Position numbers and translations under genes: made by a program. 64,000 nt of DNA from Phycisphaerales bacterium (lineage in GTDB: Bacteria > Planctomycetota > Phycisphaerae > Phycisphaerales > UBA1924): NCBI GenBank assembly GCA_022072615.1, contig JAJVHS010000021.1, positions 1 to 64,000 on the forward strand, written 5' to 3'. This document shows, one piece after another, positions 8,925 to 17,480 of this stretch (position 1 is the first letter of the stretch; every line of letters starts with the position of its first letter). The notes beneath the pieces were generated by a model that ran no database searches, was not told where the DNA came from, and saw nothing but the letters and a program-made list of their open reading frames with translations.

Positions 8925-11483
8925 TCAGCCACTCCCGTCCGCCACGGCGTCTTCCGCGGCGGATCCCGATGATTCATCGCTGACCGTTCCGGTTGCTCCC
9001 GCCGCATCGAGCTGCGAATTGGCCTCCAGCCAGCGCTCCCACTCGCGCCGCGACATCGGGAGATTGGGGTCGTCCCACGCGGCCTCGGGGATGGACGCGT
9101 AGAAACGCTTGGCGCGTTCGTTGGCGGTGGCAGCGCGGCGGAAGTCGCCCTGCTTCAGGTGGGCGCTGACGATCTGCGCCATGGCCACCAGCGAGGCGGG
9201 GTCCTTGGGAAACTTCTCCCGCGCCGCGTCGTACAGGCGGATGGCGGTGTCGTACTGGCCCAGGTCAAAGGCGCAGTCCGCCACGTAGAACCCCGCGTTG
9301 CGGAGCATCAGCTCGTCCAGGGCGGTCCGCCGGCGAGCGTCCTTGCTCTCGAGGTCGCGGCGGACCTGGTCGTACGCCGATGCCGCGTCGCGCAGCCGCT
9401 CGGCCCGTGCCTCGGTAAGTTCCCGGCGCCGCGCGTCGGGCATCGCCTCGGTGAGTTCCTTCTCGATCGCCGCCGCGGACATGCGGTTGCACTCGCCCAG
9501 GCGGAACCGCATCTGGTCGACGCGGGCATCCTCGGGATAGCGGGTGATGGCCTCGCGGAGGCGCTCGATGCCCTGCTCGTACTGGCCGGTCTGGAAGTAC
9601 AGGTTGCCGAGCTCGATCACGGCCTCGCGGAAGCTCTCGGTGCTCGTGCCGCCCAGGCGGCCGCTGGCGACCTCGAGCAGCTTGGCCTGGGCCTCGGCGT
9701 CGTTGTCGGGGTTGTTGTCGAGGAGGTAGGTCTGGGCGAGCGGGACGTAGCTGGCGTCCGCGAACGGGCCCGCGGATCGCTGGTCGCCGCGTTCCTGGGC
9801 CTCGATGAGGCCGCGGTAGAGCTCGGAGGCGCGGTCGAGATCGCCGACGGCCTTGTACGCCTCGGCGAGCCGGAAGACCGCCTCGGGCTGCTTGGGGTCG
9901 TCGGGGAACGCCTTGGCGAACTCGTCGAACGCGGCGATCGCGCTCTCCCGGTCGCCGGAACGGTCGAAGCAGTCGGCGGCCGACCACAGGGACGACTGGT
10001 ACACGGCCGGGTCGGTCACCACGGTCCGGTCCGCCATCATCCGGTAGTACTTCGCGGCCGAGCGGTAATGGCGCTGCACCTGCGACACGGTCGCGGGGTC
10101 GAGGTCCAGCCGCGACATCGCGGTGTTCGCCGGGCCCACGGCCTTGTCGGCGAGGCGGCGGTTGACGTCGGCCTGCGACTGGATGACGTCGTCGGGCGCC
10201 ATCTCGGCGCCGAAGAGGTCCTCGGCCATCGAGGAGTAACGATGGGCCGTCGGGTCGTCCTCGGCGTCGTAGCGCTCGTGGAAGCGCGACATCAGGCTCT
10301 GCGCGACCGCGGCGGGCGTGACCGTGGGGTGCTGGGCGCCGTTGATGAGCCGGGTAACGAGGGCGGCGTACACGTCGGCGGCTTCGCCGTGCTCGGCGCG
10401 CTGCGCGAACACCCCGGCAAGGCCGAGCATGGCCTCGAGCTCCTCGGGCGTGTCGGCGAACTGCGACATGACGTGCTCGTACCGCTCGCGCGCCTCCGAG
10501 AGGTCGTTGCGGGACTCGAGGATCCGAGCGGCCATGAGGTCGACCTTGGCCTGGAGCGGGTCGGCGGGGTCGAGGGCGATCGCGGCGCGTTCGAGCTGCG
10601 CCGCGGCGGCGCCCAGGTCCTGCGTGTCCATGTAGGCCCGGGCAAGCCAGACATACAGCTCGCCGGCCTGTTCGCCGATGGCGCCCAGCCGCGGCATCGC
10701 CCGCAGGAGCTTGTCGATCGCCTCTCCCGCGTAGCCCTGGTCGATGAGCAGCTCCGCCTGGCGACCCAGGGCCCAGATCCGCTCGGCCGCGGGCAGTTCG
10801 GGGTCGGCGAGCATCCCGGCGATCATGTCCACGGCGCGTGCCCGTTCCTCGGTCGACCCGTGGAGGGATCGCTGGATCACGCGGCGGTTGATGCGGTCGC
10901 GATGCTCGCGGTGAGTGGAGGGGAGCTGCGACGCGTACTGCATCGCCTGGTCGTACTCGCGCAGTGCCAGGTGGGCCTCGGCGATGTTGACGGTGTCTTC
11001 GGCGGTGGTCGTGGCGCCGCGCTGGACGGCGGCGTCGTAGGCGCCAAGCAGGTTACGGTGGTTGGCCTCGACGTTGAGCGCGTGCTCGCGCTGGCCGCCG
11101 GCGATCGCCCGGGCGACCAGCAGGTAGTACCGCCGGGTCTCGTCCTCGCCGACGACGCCCTTGTTGAGGAACGGGTAGAGGTTCGAGTTGGCGAAGCCGA
11201 GGGCCGGCTCGTACTCGCGGCGCCCGAGCATGCCTTCGGCGACGTCCATCACGCCTGGGAAGTCGGGGAGCGGCGAGGTCTTGAAGGCGTACAGGGCGCC
11301 GGCCACGATCGCGGCCGCGCCGACGACGAGCGCGGGCAGCCGCCAGGCGAGCCGCCACGCCGACCCGGCCGATGCTCCGGCGTCCGCCGCGGCCGCCGCA
11401 TCCTGCGGGGCCGCCGCGTTCAGTTGGGCCTTTGTATCCGACAACGCTTGCGGATTCCTCGCGCCAAAGAACCCGGGAACCAT
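8925..11483 (-). CDS. Membrane-anchored tetratricopeptide-repeat protein
   Basis: An 852-residue protein with an alanine-rich N-terminal tail, one membrane helix near residues 50-70 (LPALVVGAAAIVAGALYAF) and a long helical-repeat region. Many TPR-like units are visible, for example DRESAIAAFDEFAKAFPDDP and YEQGIERLREAITRYPEDAR. The repeats face the periplasm if the helix is a signal anchor. It lies 42 bp upstream of the FlgN-like gene in the same direction, so it may be co-transcribed with the flagellar regulators. A direct role in motility is unproven. TPR proteins of this type usually act as scaffolds. Confidence 0.8.
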   Translation of the reverse strand: MVPGFFGARNPQALSDTKAQLNAAAPQDAAAAADAGASAGSAWRLAWRLPALVVGAAAIVAGALYAFKTSPLPDFPGVMDVAEGMLGRREYEPALGFANSNLYPFLNKGVVGEDETRRYYLLVARAIAGGQREHALNVEANHRNLLGAYDAAVQRGATTTAEDTVNIAEAHLALREYDQAMQYASQLPSTHREHRDRINRRVIQRSLHGSTEERARAVDMIAGMLADPELPAAERIWALGRQAELLIDQGYAGEAIDKLLRAMPRLGAIGEQAGELYVWLARAYMDTQDLGAAAAQLERAAIALDPADPLQAKVDLMAARILESRNDLSEARERYEHVMSQFADTPEELEAMLGLAGVFAQRAEHGEAADVYAALVTRLINGAQHPTVTPAAVAQSLMSRFHERYDAEDDPTAHRYSSMAEDLFGAEMAPDDVIQSQADVNRRLADKAVGPANTAMSRLDLDPATVSQVQRHYRSAAKYYRMMADRTVVTDPAVYQSSLWSAADCFDRSGDRESAIAAFDEFAKAFPDDPKQPEAVFRLAEAYKAVGDLDRASELYRGLIEAQERGDQRSAGPFADASYVPLAQTYLLDNNPDNDAEAQAKLLEVASGRLGGTSTESFREAVIELGNLYFQTGQYEQGIERLREAITRYPEDARVDQMRFRLGECNRMSAAAIEKELTEAMPDARRRELTEARAERLRDAASAYDQVRRDLESKDARRRTALDELMLRNAGFYVADCAFDLGQYDTAIRLYDAAREKFPKDPASLVAMAQIVSAHLKQGDFRRAATANERAKRFYASIPEAAWDDPNLPMSRREWERWLEANSQLDAAGATGTVSDESSGSAAEDAVADGSG

Positions 11484-11664
11484 GGCGGACGGGCATCCAT
11501 ACGCCGTCGGGTCGCCACAGCCCGGCTCGTCAACTGGATCAACCCCCGGACGGGTGCCGCCATTCAGAAAACGCGCAACATCGGCCGAGAGTTGAGGGAG
11601 TTATCGGGTAATTCACGGGCCGGTCTTGACTGGGCCCCGCGATCTTTGCGCGTCGGGTGAATCT

Positions 11665-13467
11665 CTATTCCTCAGGACCCGCATCGCCCTCGAAGGGCTC
11701 GTACCGGATGACGACCAGAGTCCGAGCGAGCATGTCGCCGCGGTGACGGCCCTGGTCGTCGAACAGCCCGAGCATGGCGACGGGGGGCAGCAGCCACTTG
11801 ACGGCGTTGCGTTCAAGCGCCCGCCAGAAACCGGGGCGCGGGACGAACTCCGGCGGGTGATCCGGTCGGCGGACGAGCGAGATAACCTCGCACCCGACCA
11901 GGAGTTTCCCTGGAGAGCGACCCGCTCGCCACTCGCCGAACGTTCCCAGGAAGATCCCGACGATGATGGCGGTACCGGCGACGTACCAGGTCTGCCCGGT
12001 CACCATGCTCGCCGGTGCGAGGGTGGCTCCGACGTCCAAGCCCCACAGCACGGCCGCGATCCACCACGCGAGGACGCCGTCGATCATCGCCGCGACCATC
12101 CGACGGCTTGATTCGGCCAGGGCGAAGCCATCGGGCAGGCTGACCACCGCGTCGTCCGGGTCCGGGCGCAAGACCAGCAGCAGGGCGATGCCCATGACGA
12201 TCAGCAGGGCCGTCGAGAGAATCCGAAGGTCGGTCGGGCTGACGGGGCCGAGGCTCTTGGCGGGCCCGGCGTAGAGCACGCGCCCGGTCGCGACCGACAC
12301 TTCCCGAGCCTCGTATTTTCGCTTGGGGGACGAGGGGGCCAGTTCCGTGCCGGGTTGCGGGGCCGCCTCGACCTGCGACCACACGAGCACCAGCCGTCCC
12401 TCGTCCTGCAGGCAGGTGACCGAGAGCGGGCGGGTGGCGTCGGGGAACTCGGCGAGCTGCGTTGCTCGGCCCTCGATGAGTTCGTACACCGTGGCGCGTC
12501 CGGCCGCGTCGGGCTGGATCCACAGCAGCACGCCCGAGCACTCCATGATCGTGCCCATCGCAAGGTCGACGGACTCGGCCGGCGCGCCGAGCGAGAATCG
12601 CTGGAACGTCCAGGACCATTGGGGGGGTTGCGGCGACTGCGCCGGCGATTCATCGGACTTGTCGGACAGCAGCGGCTCGTCGACGTCGGCGCCGAAGACG
12701 TAGGAATCCCGCGTCTGGGGCACTTCGGCCCGGCCGGTCCAGACCAGGACCTCGCGATTGGGTGTTGAAACCGCGAGCCCGAGCCCGTCCTTGGAGGAGA
12801 ACACGCGCCCGCGACCGGGATGCATCTGGAGTTCCGAGGCGATCCGGTCTTCGAGCGCGGCCCACAGCCAGCGGTCGCGATGAAGGACCCCGACACGCGG
12901 GCCGATCGGGTTGGCCTCGAGCGAATCGTCGATGACGGCCGACAGACGACCATCGACGATGCCCAGTCCGACGAGCATGCCGTCGGGCGGGAGCAGCGGA
13001 TGGGTCATCAGAGCGGCCTCGGGCTCGAATCGCCAGATGGCGCCAAGGCCCGACGGGAACGCGGTTACCGATCCGACCTCGCGCTTCATCACGCGTCCGC
13101 CGCGATCGAGCGTTTCGAACGCCACGAAGGCTCGGGAATCCACCGCGGCCAGCGCCACGGGAGCGTCCTTGAACATGGAGACCAGGCGCACGTTCCCGCC
13201 CGCGGCGGCGAAGCCTTCCTGCGCGAGGGACCCTCTGACGACGCGCGGCGGAACGTGGACCAGTGCCCATTGATCGCCCCAGGGGGCGACCATCCACCCG
13301 TGCGATTCAAGCGGGGGCGTGGTCGTCCACATGCCCCCCGCGCCGGGAAGGACACCCGTCGCGGGCGGCGTCTGCCCGGCCGCCGGGCGCGGGCAGAGGA
13401 GCACGACGACCGCCCATGCGAGGGCGATGAGGGTTGGCAGGCACGAGCGTGTCAACGGGCGTCTCAC
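11665..13467 (-). CDS. Exported protein with C-terminal RDD membrane domain
   Basis: A 600-residue protein. An N-terminal signal peptide (LPTLIALAWAVVVLLCPRPAAG) is followed by about 380 residues of beta-rich repeats resembling a propeller. A membrane helix (ILSTALLIVMGIALLLVL) comes next, then an RDD domain (about 440-590) containing the family arginine and aspartates in SRRMVAAMIDGVLAWWIAAV and the segment RAGRSPGKLLVG. RDD proteins are membrane proteins with poorly defined transport roles. The large extracytoplasmic domain fused to RDD is unusual. The stop of the downstream-translated unit is 181 bp from the TPR gene; the upstream lipoprotein gene overlaps by 4 bp. Confidence 0.75.
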   Translation of the reverse strand: MRRPLTRSCLPTLIALAWAVVVLLCPRPAAGQTPPATGVLPGAGGMWTTTPPLESHGWMVAPWGDQWALVHVPPRVVRGSLAQEGFAAAGGNVRLVSMFKDAPVALAAVDSRAFVAFETLDRGGRVMKREVGSVTAFPSGLGAIWRFEPEAALMTHPLLPPDGMLVGLGIVDGRLSAVIDDSLEANPIGPRVGVLHRDRWLWAALEDRIASELQMHPGRGRVFSSKDGLGLAVSTPNREVLVWTGRAEVPQTRDSYVFGADVDEPLLSDKSDESPAQSPQPPQWSWTFQRFSLGAPAESVDLAMGTIMECSGVLLWIQPDAAGRATVYELIEGRATQLAEFPDATRPLSVTCLQDEGRLVLVWSQVEAAPQPGTELAPSSPKRKYEAREVSVATGRVLYAGPAKSLGPVSPTDLRILSTALLIVMGIALLLVLRPDPDDAVVSLPDGFALAESSRRMVAAMIDGVLAWWIAAVLWGLDVGATLAPASMVTGQTWYVAGTAIIVGIFLGTFGEWRAGRSPGKLLVGCEVISLVRRPDHPPEFVPRPGFWRALERNAVKWLLPPVAMLGLFDDQGRHRGDMLARTLVVIRYEPFEGDAGPEE

Positions 13468-14348
13468 GGTTGATCGAGCGACCGAACGTTCTCGGGATCA
13501 ATGTTGTACGCCCGGAGAAGCTCGCCGGGATCGAACACCGTCTCCTTGATGGGCTTGTTGGCGGGGTCGTGGAGGCGAACGGTGACAGTGATCTGGCGGG
13601 TCGGGATCCTGATCACCATGCGGACCGGCGTCAGGGCCGACATGGATGGGTTCTCGGGGAAATCGACCCGCTGGAGCATGTCGATCTTCGATTCGCACAC
13701 GACCTGGCCGGCGGCGTCGAACAGCCGCACGGCAACCAGCCGCCGGGCATCGTCCTGGAACGCGAGTTCCTTGCGTCCCCAGCGGCCCGGAAGCGTCATG
13801 ATCACCTGCCGCCCGTCCGCGGACCACGCGGTGGTCGCGTTCTTCGGATCGATCGTGAGCACGCCGGTCAGGTCGATCAGGTCGAGCGGGTGTACCGGGA
13901 CGCCGAACTTCTCGACCGCGGCGGGGGTGGCCCGGGCGAGGGTCCCGATGAGCGCCGTGCGCGGCTTGCGGAGGTCCATCCACCAGTAGCGGTCGAGGCT
14001 GGACCCGAGGCTGAAGTAGGTCTCCCCCACTTTCTTGACCGTCAGGGCGACCTTGCCCGGGCGGACGAACTGGAGATAGCCCTCGGCCGTCTCGTCGAAC
14101 TTCTCGCCCTCGTCATCAACGCCGACGATGCGCAGCTCGACCCGGGCCCAGAGCCGGTTGAGGGGTTTCACCACCAGGTTGTAATTGGCGGCGACCGTGG
14201 CGGGCGTCGGCGGGGGATCGGTCCGGATGATCGGATCAGGCGCCGGGTCGTCCTTCTGCTGGTTCTGGCACCCCCCGCTCGCGACGATCGCCAGCGCGGC
14301 GAGGCCCGCGAGCACCGCGCGTCGTACCAGGGTTGCGGGTCCGTTCAC
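13464..14348 (-). CDS. Lipoprotein of unknown function (LolA/LolB-like fold possible)
   Basis: A 294-residue protein with a lipoprotein signal (LAGLAALAIVASGGC, lipid-attached Cys about residue 27) and a mature beta-rich domain. It includes LKV-type strands such as GYLQFVRPGKVALTVKKVGE and YFSLGSSLDRYWWMDLRKPR, reminiscent of outer-membrane lipoprotein carriers. No catalytic motif was recognised. It overlaps the genes on both sides by 4 bp, so the RDD protein, this lipoprotein and the following small protein form a tightly coupled operon. The LolA/LolB resemblance is a suggestion from strand pattern only. Confidence 0.6.
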   Translation of the reverse strand: MNGPATLVRRAVLAGLAALAIVASGGCQNQQKDDPAPDPIIRTDPPPTPATVAANYNLVVKPLNRLWARVELRIVGVDDEGEKFDETAEGYLQFVRPGKVALTVKKVGETYFSLGSSLDRYWWMDLRKPRTALIGTLARATPAAVEKFGVPVHPLDLIDLTGVLTIDPKNATTAWSADGRQVIMTLPGRWGRKELAFQDDARRLVAVRLFDAAGQVVCESKIDMLQRVDFPENPSMSALTPVRMVIRIPTRQITVTVRLHDPANKPIKETVFDPGELLRAYNIDPENVRSLDQP

Positions 14349-14884
14349 GTCGCCGCTCCGGCGGCGGGTTCGTCAAGCGGGATGATCCTGGACAGCTCTT
14401 CCATGGCTTCCGATACGGCCGCATCGTCCATGCCGGGGTCCAGCACCTCGAGCACGTCGTCGGCACCCGCTCCGCGCCGTCGCACGAGCATGATCGTGCC
14501 TCGGGACCCTTCGTGCCGCAGCAGGCGCCGCCGCAGCAGGGCCAGCGCGAGCAGGTACCGGAAGACAAGACGCCGGCGATCGGTCGACGGCGCGAACTGA
14601 TCGAACATGTCGAGCAGTTCGTCGTCGGTGAGAAGGGGACGCTTCTTGGCGGTGGGCTCGGCCATGACCGCGGTCCAAGTCGCAAACAGCCGCCCGGCGG
14701 TCGGCCGGGCGCCCTGCTCCCAGGCCTGCGCCGAGAAATCGACGCGTCGAAGGTCCTGCTCGCCGTCGATCTCGACCAGCGTGGCGACGAAACGTTCGCC
14801 GACGGCAATCGCCTGGCCGGTCAGGGCGCAGACGCCGGTCGGACGAGCGATCGAGTACGCGGAGGATGCGCCCGGTGCGAGCAT
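14345..14884 (-). CDS. Conserved-looking hypothetical protein heading the RDD operon
   Basis: A 179-residue soluble protein, not assigned to a family. The N-terminal part has a single Cys in TGVCALTGQAIAVGERFVAT. The middle is a charged helical stretch with DDELLDMFDQFAPSTDRRRL followed by a leucine/arginine-rich helix. There is no signal peptide or membrane segment. It is the first gene of the three-gene operon with the lipoprotein and RDD protein. Its ATG is preceded by TATAGT at 5 nt and no Shine-Dalgarno, indicating a leaderless transcript. Function unknown. Confidence 0.7.
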   Translation of the reverse strand: MLAPGASSAYSIARPTGVCALTGQAIAVGERFVATLVEIDGEQDLRRVDFSAQAWEQGARPTAGRLFATWTAVMAEPTAKKRPLLTDDELLDMFDQFAPSTDRRRLVFRYLLALALLRRRLLRHEGSRGTIMLVRRRGAGADDVLEVLDPGMDDAAVSEAMEELSRIIPLDEPAAGAAT

Positions 14885-14889
14885 GATCC

Positions 14890-14895
14890 ACTATA
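14890..14895 (-). promoter_or_regulatory. TATAGT -10 box, leaderless start of the 14884 gene
   Basis: TATAGT on the minus strand ends 5 nt before the ATG, placing transcription start at or next to the start codon. No convincing -35 box or ribosome-binding site is present. Confidence 0.6.
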
Positions 14896-14942
14896 AGTAG
14901 TTTCACGCCCCGCGGCCTACCCACTGCTGGGAGATCGTGACG

Positions 14943-15203
14943 TCAACAACTGATTTCGAAGAAGCGCTGCGGCGTCCCGCCTGGGCCGATCACGAAGTTG
15001 ACGCGTTTTCCGCACAGCGGACACATCGCGCGGTACCCCGATCCGTCGGCGCTGCGCGGGACGTGCAGATACTTGTTGGCGCAGCGGAAGAACACCTGCA
15101 GGAAGGGGCGTCCGGCGTTGCGCCCGGCGGCGACCGATCCGGCGTCGGTGACGTCCAGGCGGCCATCGGGACTGGAGTTGCGATCGGCCTGTCCGGCATC
15201 CAT
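14943..15203 (-). CDS. Small zinc-ribbon-like hypothetical protein
   Basis: An 86-residue protein. Its second half has FFRCANKYLHVPRSADGSG followed by CPLCGKRVNF, a spaced single Cys plus CxxC arrangement, and a terminal Cys. This looks like a compact treble-clef or zinc-ribbon fold. Similar short ribbons are common in planctomycete proteins. The start is uncertain; the ATG at 15203 gives an Asp/Ser-rich N-terminal tail. It is transcribed divergently from lpxI. No function can be assigned. Confidence 0.5.
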   Translation of the reverse strand: MDAGQADRNSSPDGRLDVTDAGSVAAGRNAGRPFLQVFFRCANKYLHVPRSADGSGYRAMCPLCGKRVNFVIGPGGTPQRFFEISC

Positions 15204-15247
15204 GGAACGACCCGTCCGTCATTACCCGTCCAGATCCCGAGCATCTC

Positions 15248-15274
15248 TTGCCGGGAGGCTTCGCGGTGTATACT
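15248..15274 (+). promoter_or_regulatory. Weak candidate promoter upstream of lpxI
   Basis: TTGCCG (15248-15253) and TATACT (15269-15274) are separated by 15 bp, shorter than the usual 17. If used, it would give a leader of about 165 nt before lpxI. This is a speculative match; the 15204-15446 gap shows nothing else recognisable. Confidence 0.25.
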
Positions 15275-15446
15275 CAGACTTCTCCATCGGCTCGGCGAGA
15301 CTCATCGCCGAAGTCCGGCCGGGGGGGAGGGACGCGCGGGATCTCGAGCATGCGGCTCGCAGGTTTCGTTCCCGTCTTTGGGGATTCGAGCGACGCCTCG
15401 TCGATAGCGAGAGGCTACACCCGGACCCGTACGCGACAGCGCATCT

Positions 15447-16334
15447 ATGACCGCGGCCGCACTGACGATTCTTCCAGACCCTCCCCCGCCGCCGACCCCC
15501 GTCGGACTCATCGCGGGCGGTGGGCAGCTTCCGATCTTGGTTGCTCGGGGCCTCCGCGACGCGGGGCACCCTGTACACGCGCTGGGCCTGTTCCGCCAGT
15601 ATGAAGCCGAGCTTCCGGTCCTGTGTTCGTCGTTCCGCGAGGTCGGCGTGCTCAAGGTCGGGACCTGGGGACGGATCCTGGCTCGGATGGGCGTGCGGCA
15701 CGCGATCATGGTCGGCCGCGTGGACAAGGCCAAGATCATGCACGATCCGTTCCGGATCGTTCGCAACATTCCGGATGTTCGGACGGTGGTCGCGTGGTAC
15801 AAGCACCTGCGGCAGGACCACCGCTCTCACGCGGTGCTCTCGGCGATCGCGGAGGAGCTTGATCGGTGCGGGGTGGCGCTGCTCGACTCGACCGCGCCGA
15901 TCCCGGACGAACTCGCGACGCCCGGGCTGATGACCAAACGCCGCCCGACCAGCGAGCAGATGCAGGACGTGGAATTCGTGTGGCCGATGCTCACGCAGAT
16001 CCTGCGGCTCGACATCGGGCAGGCGCTGGCGGTGCGGGAGCGGGACGTGGTGGCGGTGGAAGCGGTCGAGGGGACGGACCGGATGATCCAGCGGGTCGGG
16101 CAGATCTGCCGGGCCAAGGGCTGGACGCTGTGCAAGGGTGCCCGGGCGGGGCACGACCGCCGGTCAGACGTGCCCACGGTCGGCACGCGGACGATCGAGA
16201 ACATGGCGGCGAACGGGGCGGGATGCCTGGCGCTGGCGGCGGGCGACGTGATCATGCTCGAGAAGCAGAAGGTCCTGGACCTCGCGGACGAGCTGGGGAT
16301 CGCGGTGGTCGGCGTGCCGACGGCGCAGCCGTAA
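15447..16334 (+). CDS. lpxI: UDP-2,3-diacylglucosamine pyrophosphatase LpxI
   Basis: A 295-residue protein of the LpxI (formerly DUF1009) family. It carries an N-terminal Rossmann-like motif PVGLIAGGGQLPILVA and the conserved segments GRVDKAKIMHD, TPGLMTKRRPT and the C-terminal VPTVGTRTIENMAANG. LpxI hydrolyses UDP-2,3-diacylglucosamine to lipid X and UMP in lipid A biosynthesis, in organisms lacking LpxH. It acts in the cytoplasm on the inner membrane face. No other lpx gene is next to it. Its presence supports an LPS-bearing outer membrane. The proline-rich N-terminal extension is ordinary for such starts. Confidence 0.93.
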   Translation: MTAAALTILPDPPPPPTPVGLIAGGGQLPILVARGLRDAGHPVHALGLFRQYEAELPVLCSSFREVGVLKVGTWGRILARMGVRHAIMVGRVDKAKIMHDPFRIVRNIPDVRTVVAWYKHLRQDHRSHAVLSAIAEELDRCGVALLDSTAPIPDELATPGLMTKRRPTSEQMQDVEFVWPMLTQILRLDIGQALAVRERDVVAVEAVEGTDRMIQRVGQICRAKGWTLCKGARAGHDRRSDVPTVGTRTIENMAANGAGCLALAAGDVIMLEKQKVLDLADELGIAVVGVPTAQP

Positions 16335-16340
16335 GACAGC

Positions 16341-16440
16341 TGAACACAGAGGTCGCAGAGGACGCTGAGAGGGCAACTCAGAAGCGTTGATTTCATGAAT
16401 CCGGGCTTCTTCTCTGTGACCTCCGCGACCTCCGCGTTCA
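16341..16440. repeat. Imperfect inverted repeat (CACAGAGG-type hairpin)
   Basis: The left arm begins TGAACACAGAGGTCGC at 16341. The right arm ends at 16440, and its reverse complement begins TGAACGCGGAGGTCGC. About 18 of 21 outer bases match, around a central loop of roughly 40-50 bp. It lies between lpxI and the methyltransferase, only 14 bp before the latter's start codon. It could be a REP/MITE-like dispersed element and could also act as an RNA hairpin or terminator. It is not related in sequence to the AGGCAYCR clusters elsewhere. Confidence 0.7.
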
Positions 16441-16441
16441 G

Positions 16442-16447
16442 TACCTT
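16442..16447 (+). promoter_or_regulatory. TACCTT -10 box, leaderless start at 16454
   Basis: TACCTT ends 6 nt before the ATG of the TlyA-like gene, directly after the inverted repeat. There is no Shine-Dalgarno sequence. Confidence 0.5.
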
Positions 16448-16453
16448 CTGGTT

Positions 16454-17095
16454 ATGAGCGACGCGACGTACGTCAGCCGGGGAGGACAGAAGCTGGCGCA
16501 CGCCCTGCGCGAGTTCGCGGTCGACGTGCGCGGGCTCGTGTGCGCGGACCTTGGATGCAGCACCGGAGGGTTTACGGATTGCCTCTTGCAGCACGGGGCG
16601 AGCAAGGTCTTCGCGGTCGACACGGCGTACGGCGAACTGGCGTGGAAGCTGCGCAAGGACCCGCGCGTGGTTGTAATGGAACGAAGCAACGCGCTGCACG
16701 CCACGCCGCCCGAGCAGGTCGATGTGGTGGTGGTCGATCTTGGGTGGACAACGCAGCGGCAGCTTGTGCCGGTGGCGCTGGGCTGGTTGAAGGGCGGCGA
16801 CCGGCCCGAATCGTCGGGCGAGCGTCGCGGCCCGTGCATCATCACGCTGATCAAGCCGCATTACGAAGCGAAGCACACGGCGCTTGCCGCGGAGGCCGCC
16901 AGGCGTCGAGGGATCCTGCCCGACGAGCTCGCCGAGCAGGTGATGCGCACCGTTGTGGATGAGCTCCCGGCACTTGGGGTGCGCGTCGCAGGCCTGACGC
17001 GCTCACCGCTGCGCGGTGGCTCGAAGGCGGATGGGAACATGGAGTGGCTGGCGGAGCTGGAGGCGGTGCGACACGCGTCACGTGGCACCGATTGA
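16454..17095 (+). CDS. TlyA/FtsJ-like SAM-dependent rRNA methyltransferase lacking the S4 domain
   Basis: A 213-residue protein that begins at the point where the catalytic domain of TlyA proteins begins (YVSRGGQKLAHAL). It has the SAM-binding motif DLGCSTGGFTDCLLQHGA and later VVDLGWTTQRQL and the conserved lysine in LIKPHYEAK. TlyA enzymes 2'-O-methylate rRNA and normally carry an N-terminal S4 RNA-binding domain of about 60 residues, which is absent here. The upstream 120 bp is the inverted repeat rather than S4 coding sequence. Function as an rRNA methyltransferase is likely by family, but target specificity may differ. Confidence 0.8.
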   Translation: MSDATYVSRGGQKLAHALREFAVDVRGLVCADLGCSTGGFTDCLLQHGASKVFAVDTAYGELAWKLRKDPRVVVMERSNALHATPPEQVDVVVVDLGWTTQRQLVPVALGWLKGGDRPESSGERRGPCIITLIKPHYEAKHTALAAEAARRRGILPDELAEQVMRTVVDELPALGVRVAGLTRSPLRGGSKADGNMEWLAELEAVRHASRGTD

Positions 17096-17205
17096 ACTCG
17101 CACGCTCAAGAAAGATTGAGACGCTCTTGCAGCGCTCTCCTTGCTCGCGCACGGTGTGATGCCGCGCGTTGCGAGTGCCCGTGGTGCGTGCGGGCCCCGC
17201 GGGCG

Positions 17206-17211
17206 TACGAT
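17206..17211 (+). promoter_or_regulatory. TACGAT -10 box, leaderless start at 17217
   Basis: TACGAT ends 5 nt before the ATG of the 82-residue protein gene, with no ribosome-binding site between. Confidence 0.55.
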
Positions 17212-17216
17212 TGCGC

Positions 17217-17465
17217 ATGATCCCCGAGACGATCCGGGAGAAGCTGGCCCAGCAGCCGTTCGAGCCATTCGTTATCCGATCAAGCGGCGGCCAGGCACAC
17301 AAGGTTGCGAGCCCCGATCTCGTCGTCCTGATGAAGAGCAAGGTCTTTGTCGCGGAGCCAAGGTCTGACCGGGCTGCGACGGTTTCCTATCTGCACATCA
17401 CCGCGATCGAAGAACTCAGCAATGGGCATTCCGCACGCGCATCTTCGCGGCGCCGAAGAAGTTGA
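17217..17465 (+). CDS. Small hypothetical protein
   Basis: An 82-residue protein. Its first 60 residues look structured: IREKLAQQPFEPFVIRSSGG then VASPDLVVLMKSKVFVAE, with an alternating beta pattern. The tail is arginine/serine rich. The PFxPF-type motif followed by short strands recalls small conserved planctomycete proteins of unknown role. The start at 17217 is supported by the TACGAT hexamer 5 nt upstream. It converges with the SMI1/KNR4 gene 15 bp away. Function unknown. Confidence 0.6.
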   Translation: MIPETIREKLAQQPFEPFVIRSSGGQAHKVASPDLVVLMKSKVFVAEPRSDRAATVSYLHITAIEELSNGHSARASSRRRRS

Positions 17466-17480
17466 GCACCGCCGTGGACG

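Noticed and set aside
9159-11660. 833-residue plus-strand open frame
   Set aside because: Antisense to the TPR protein gene, with no TPR or other motif and a repetitive Gly/Val/Arg composition. It is a shadow frame.
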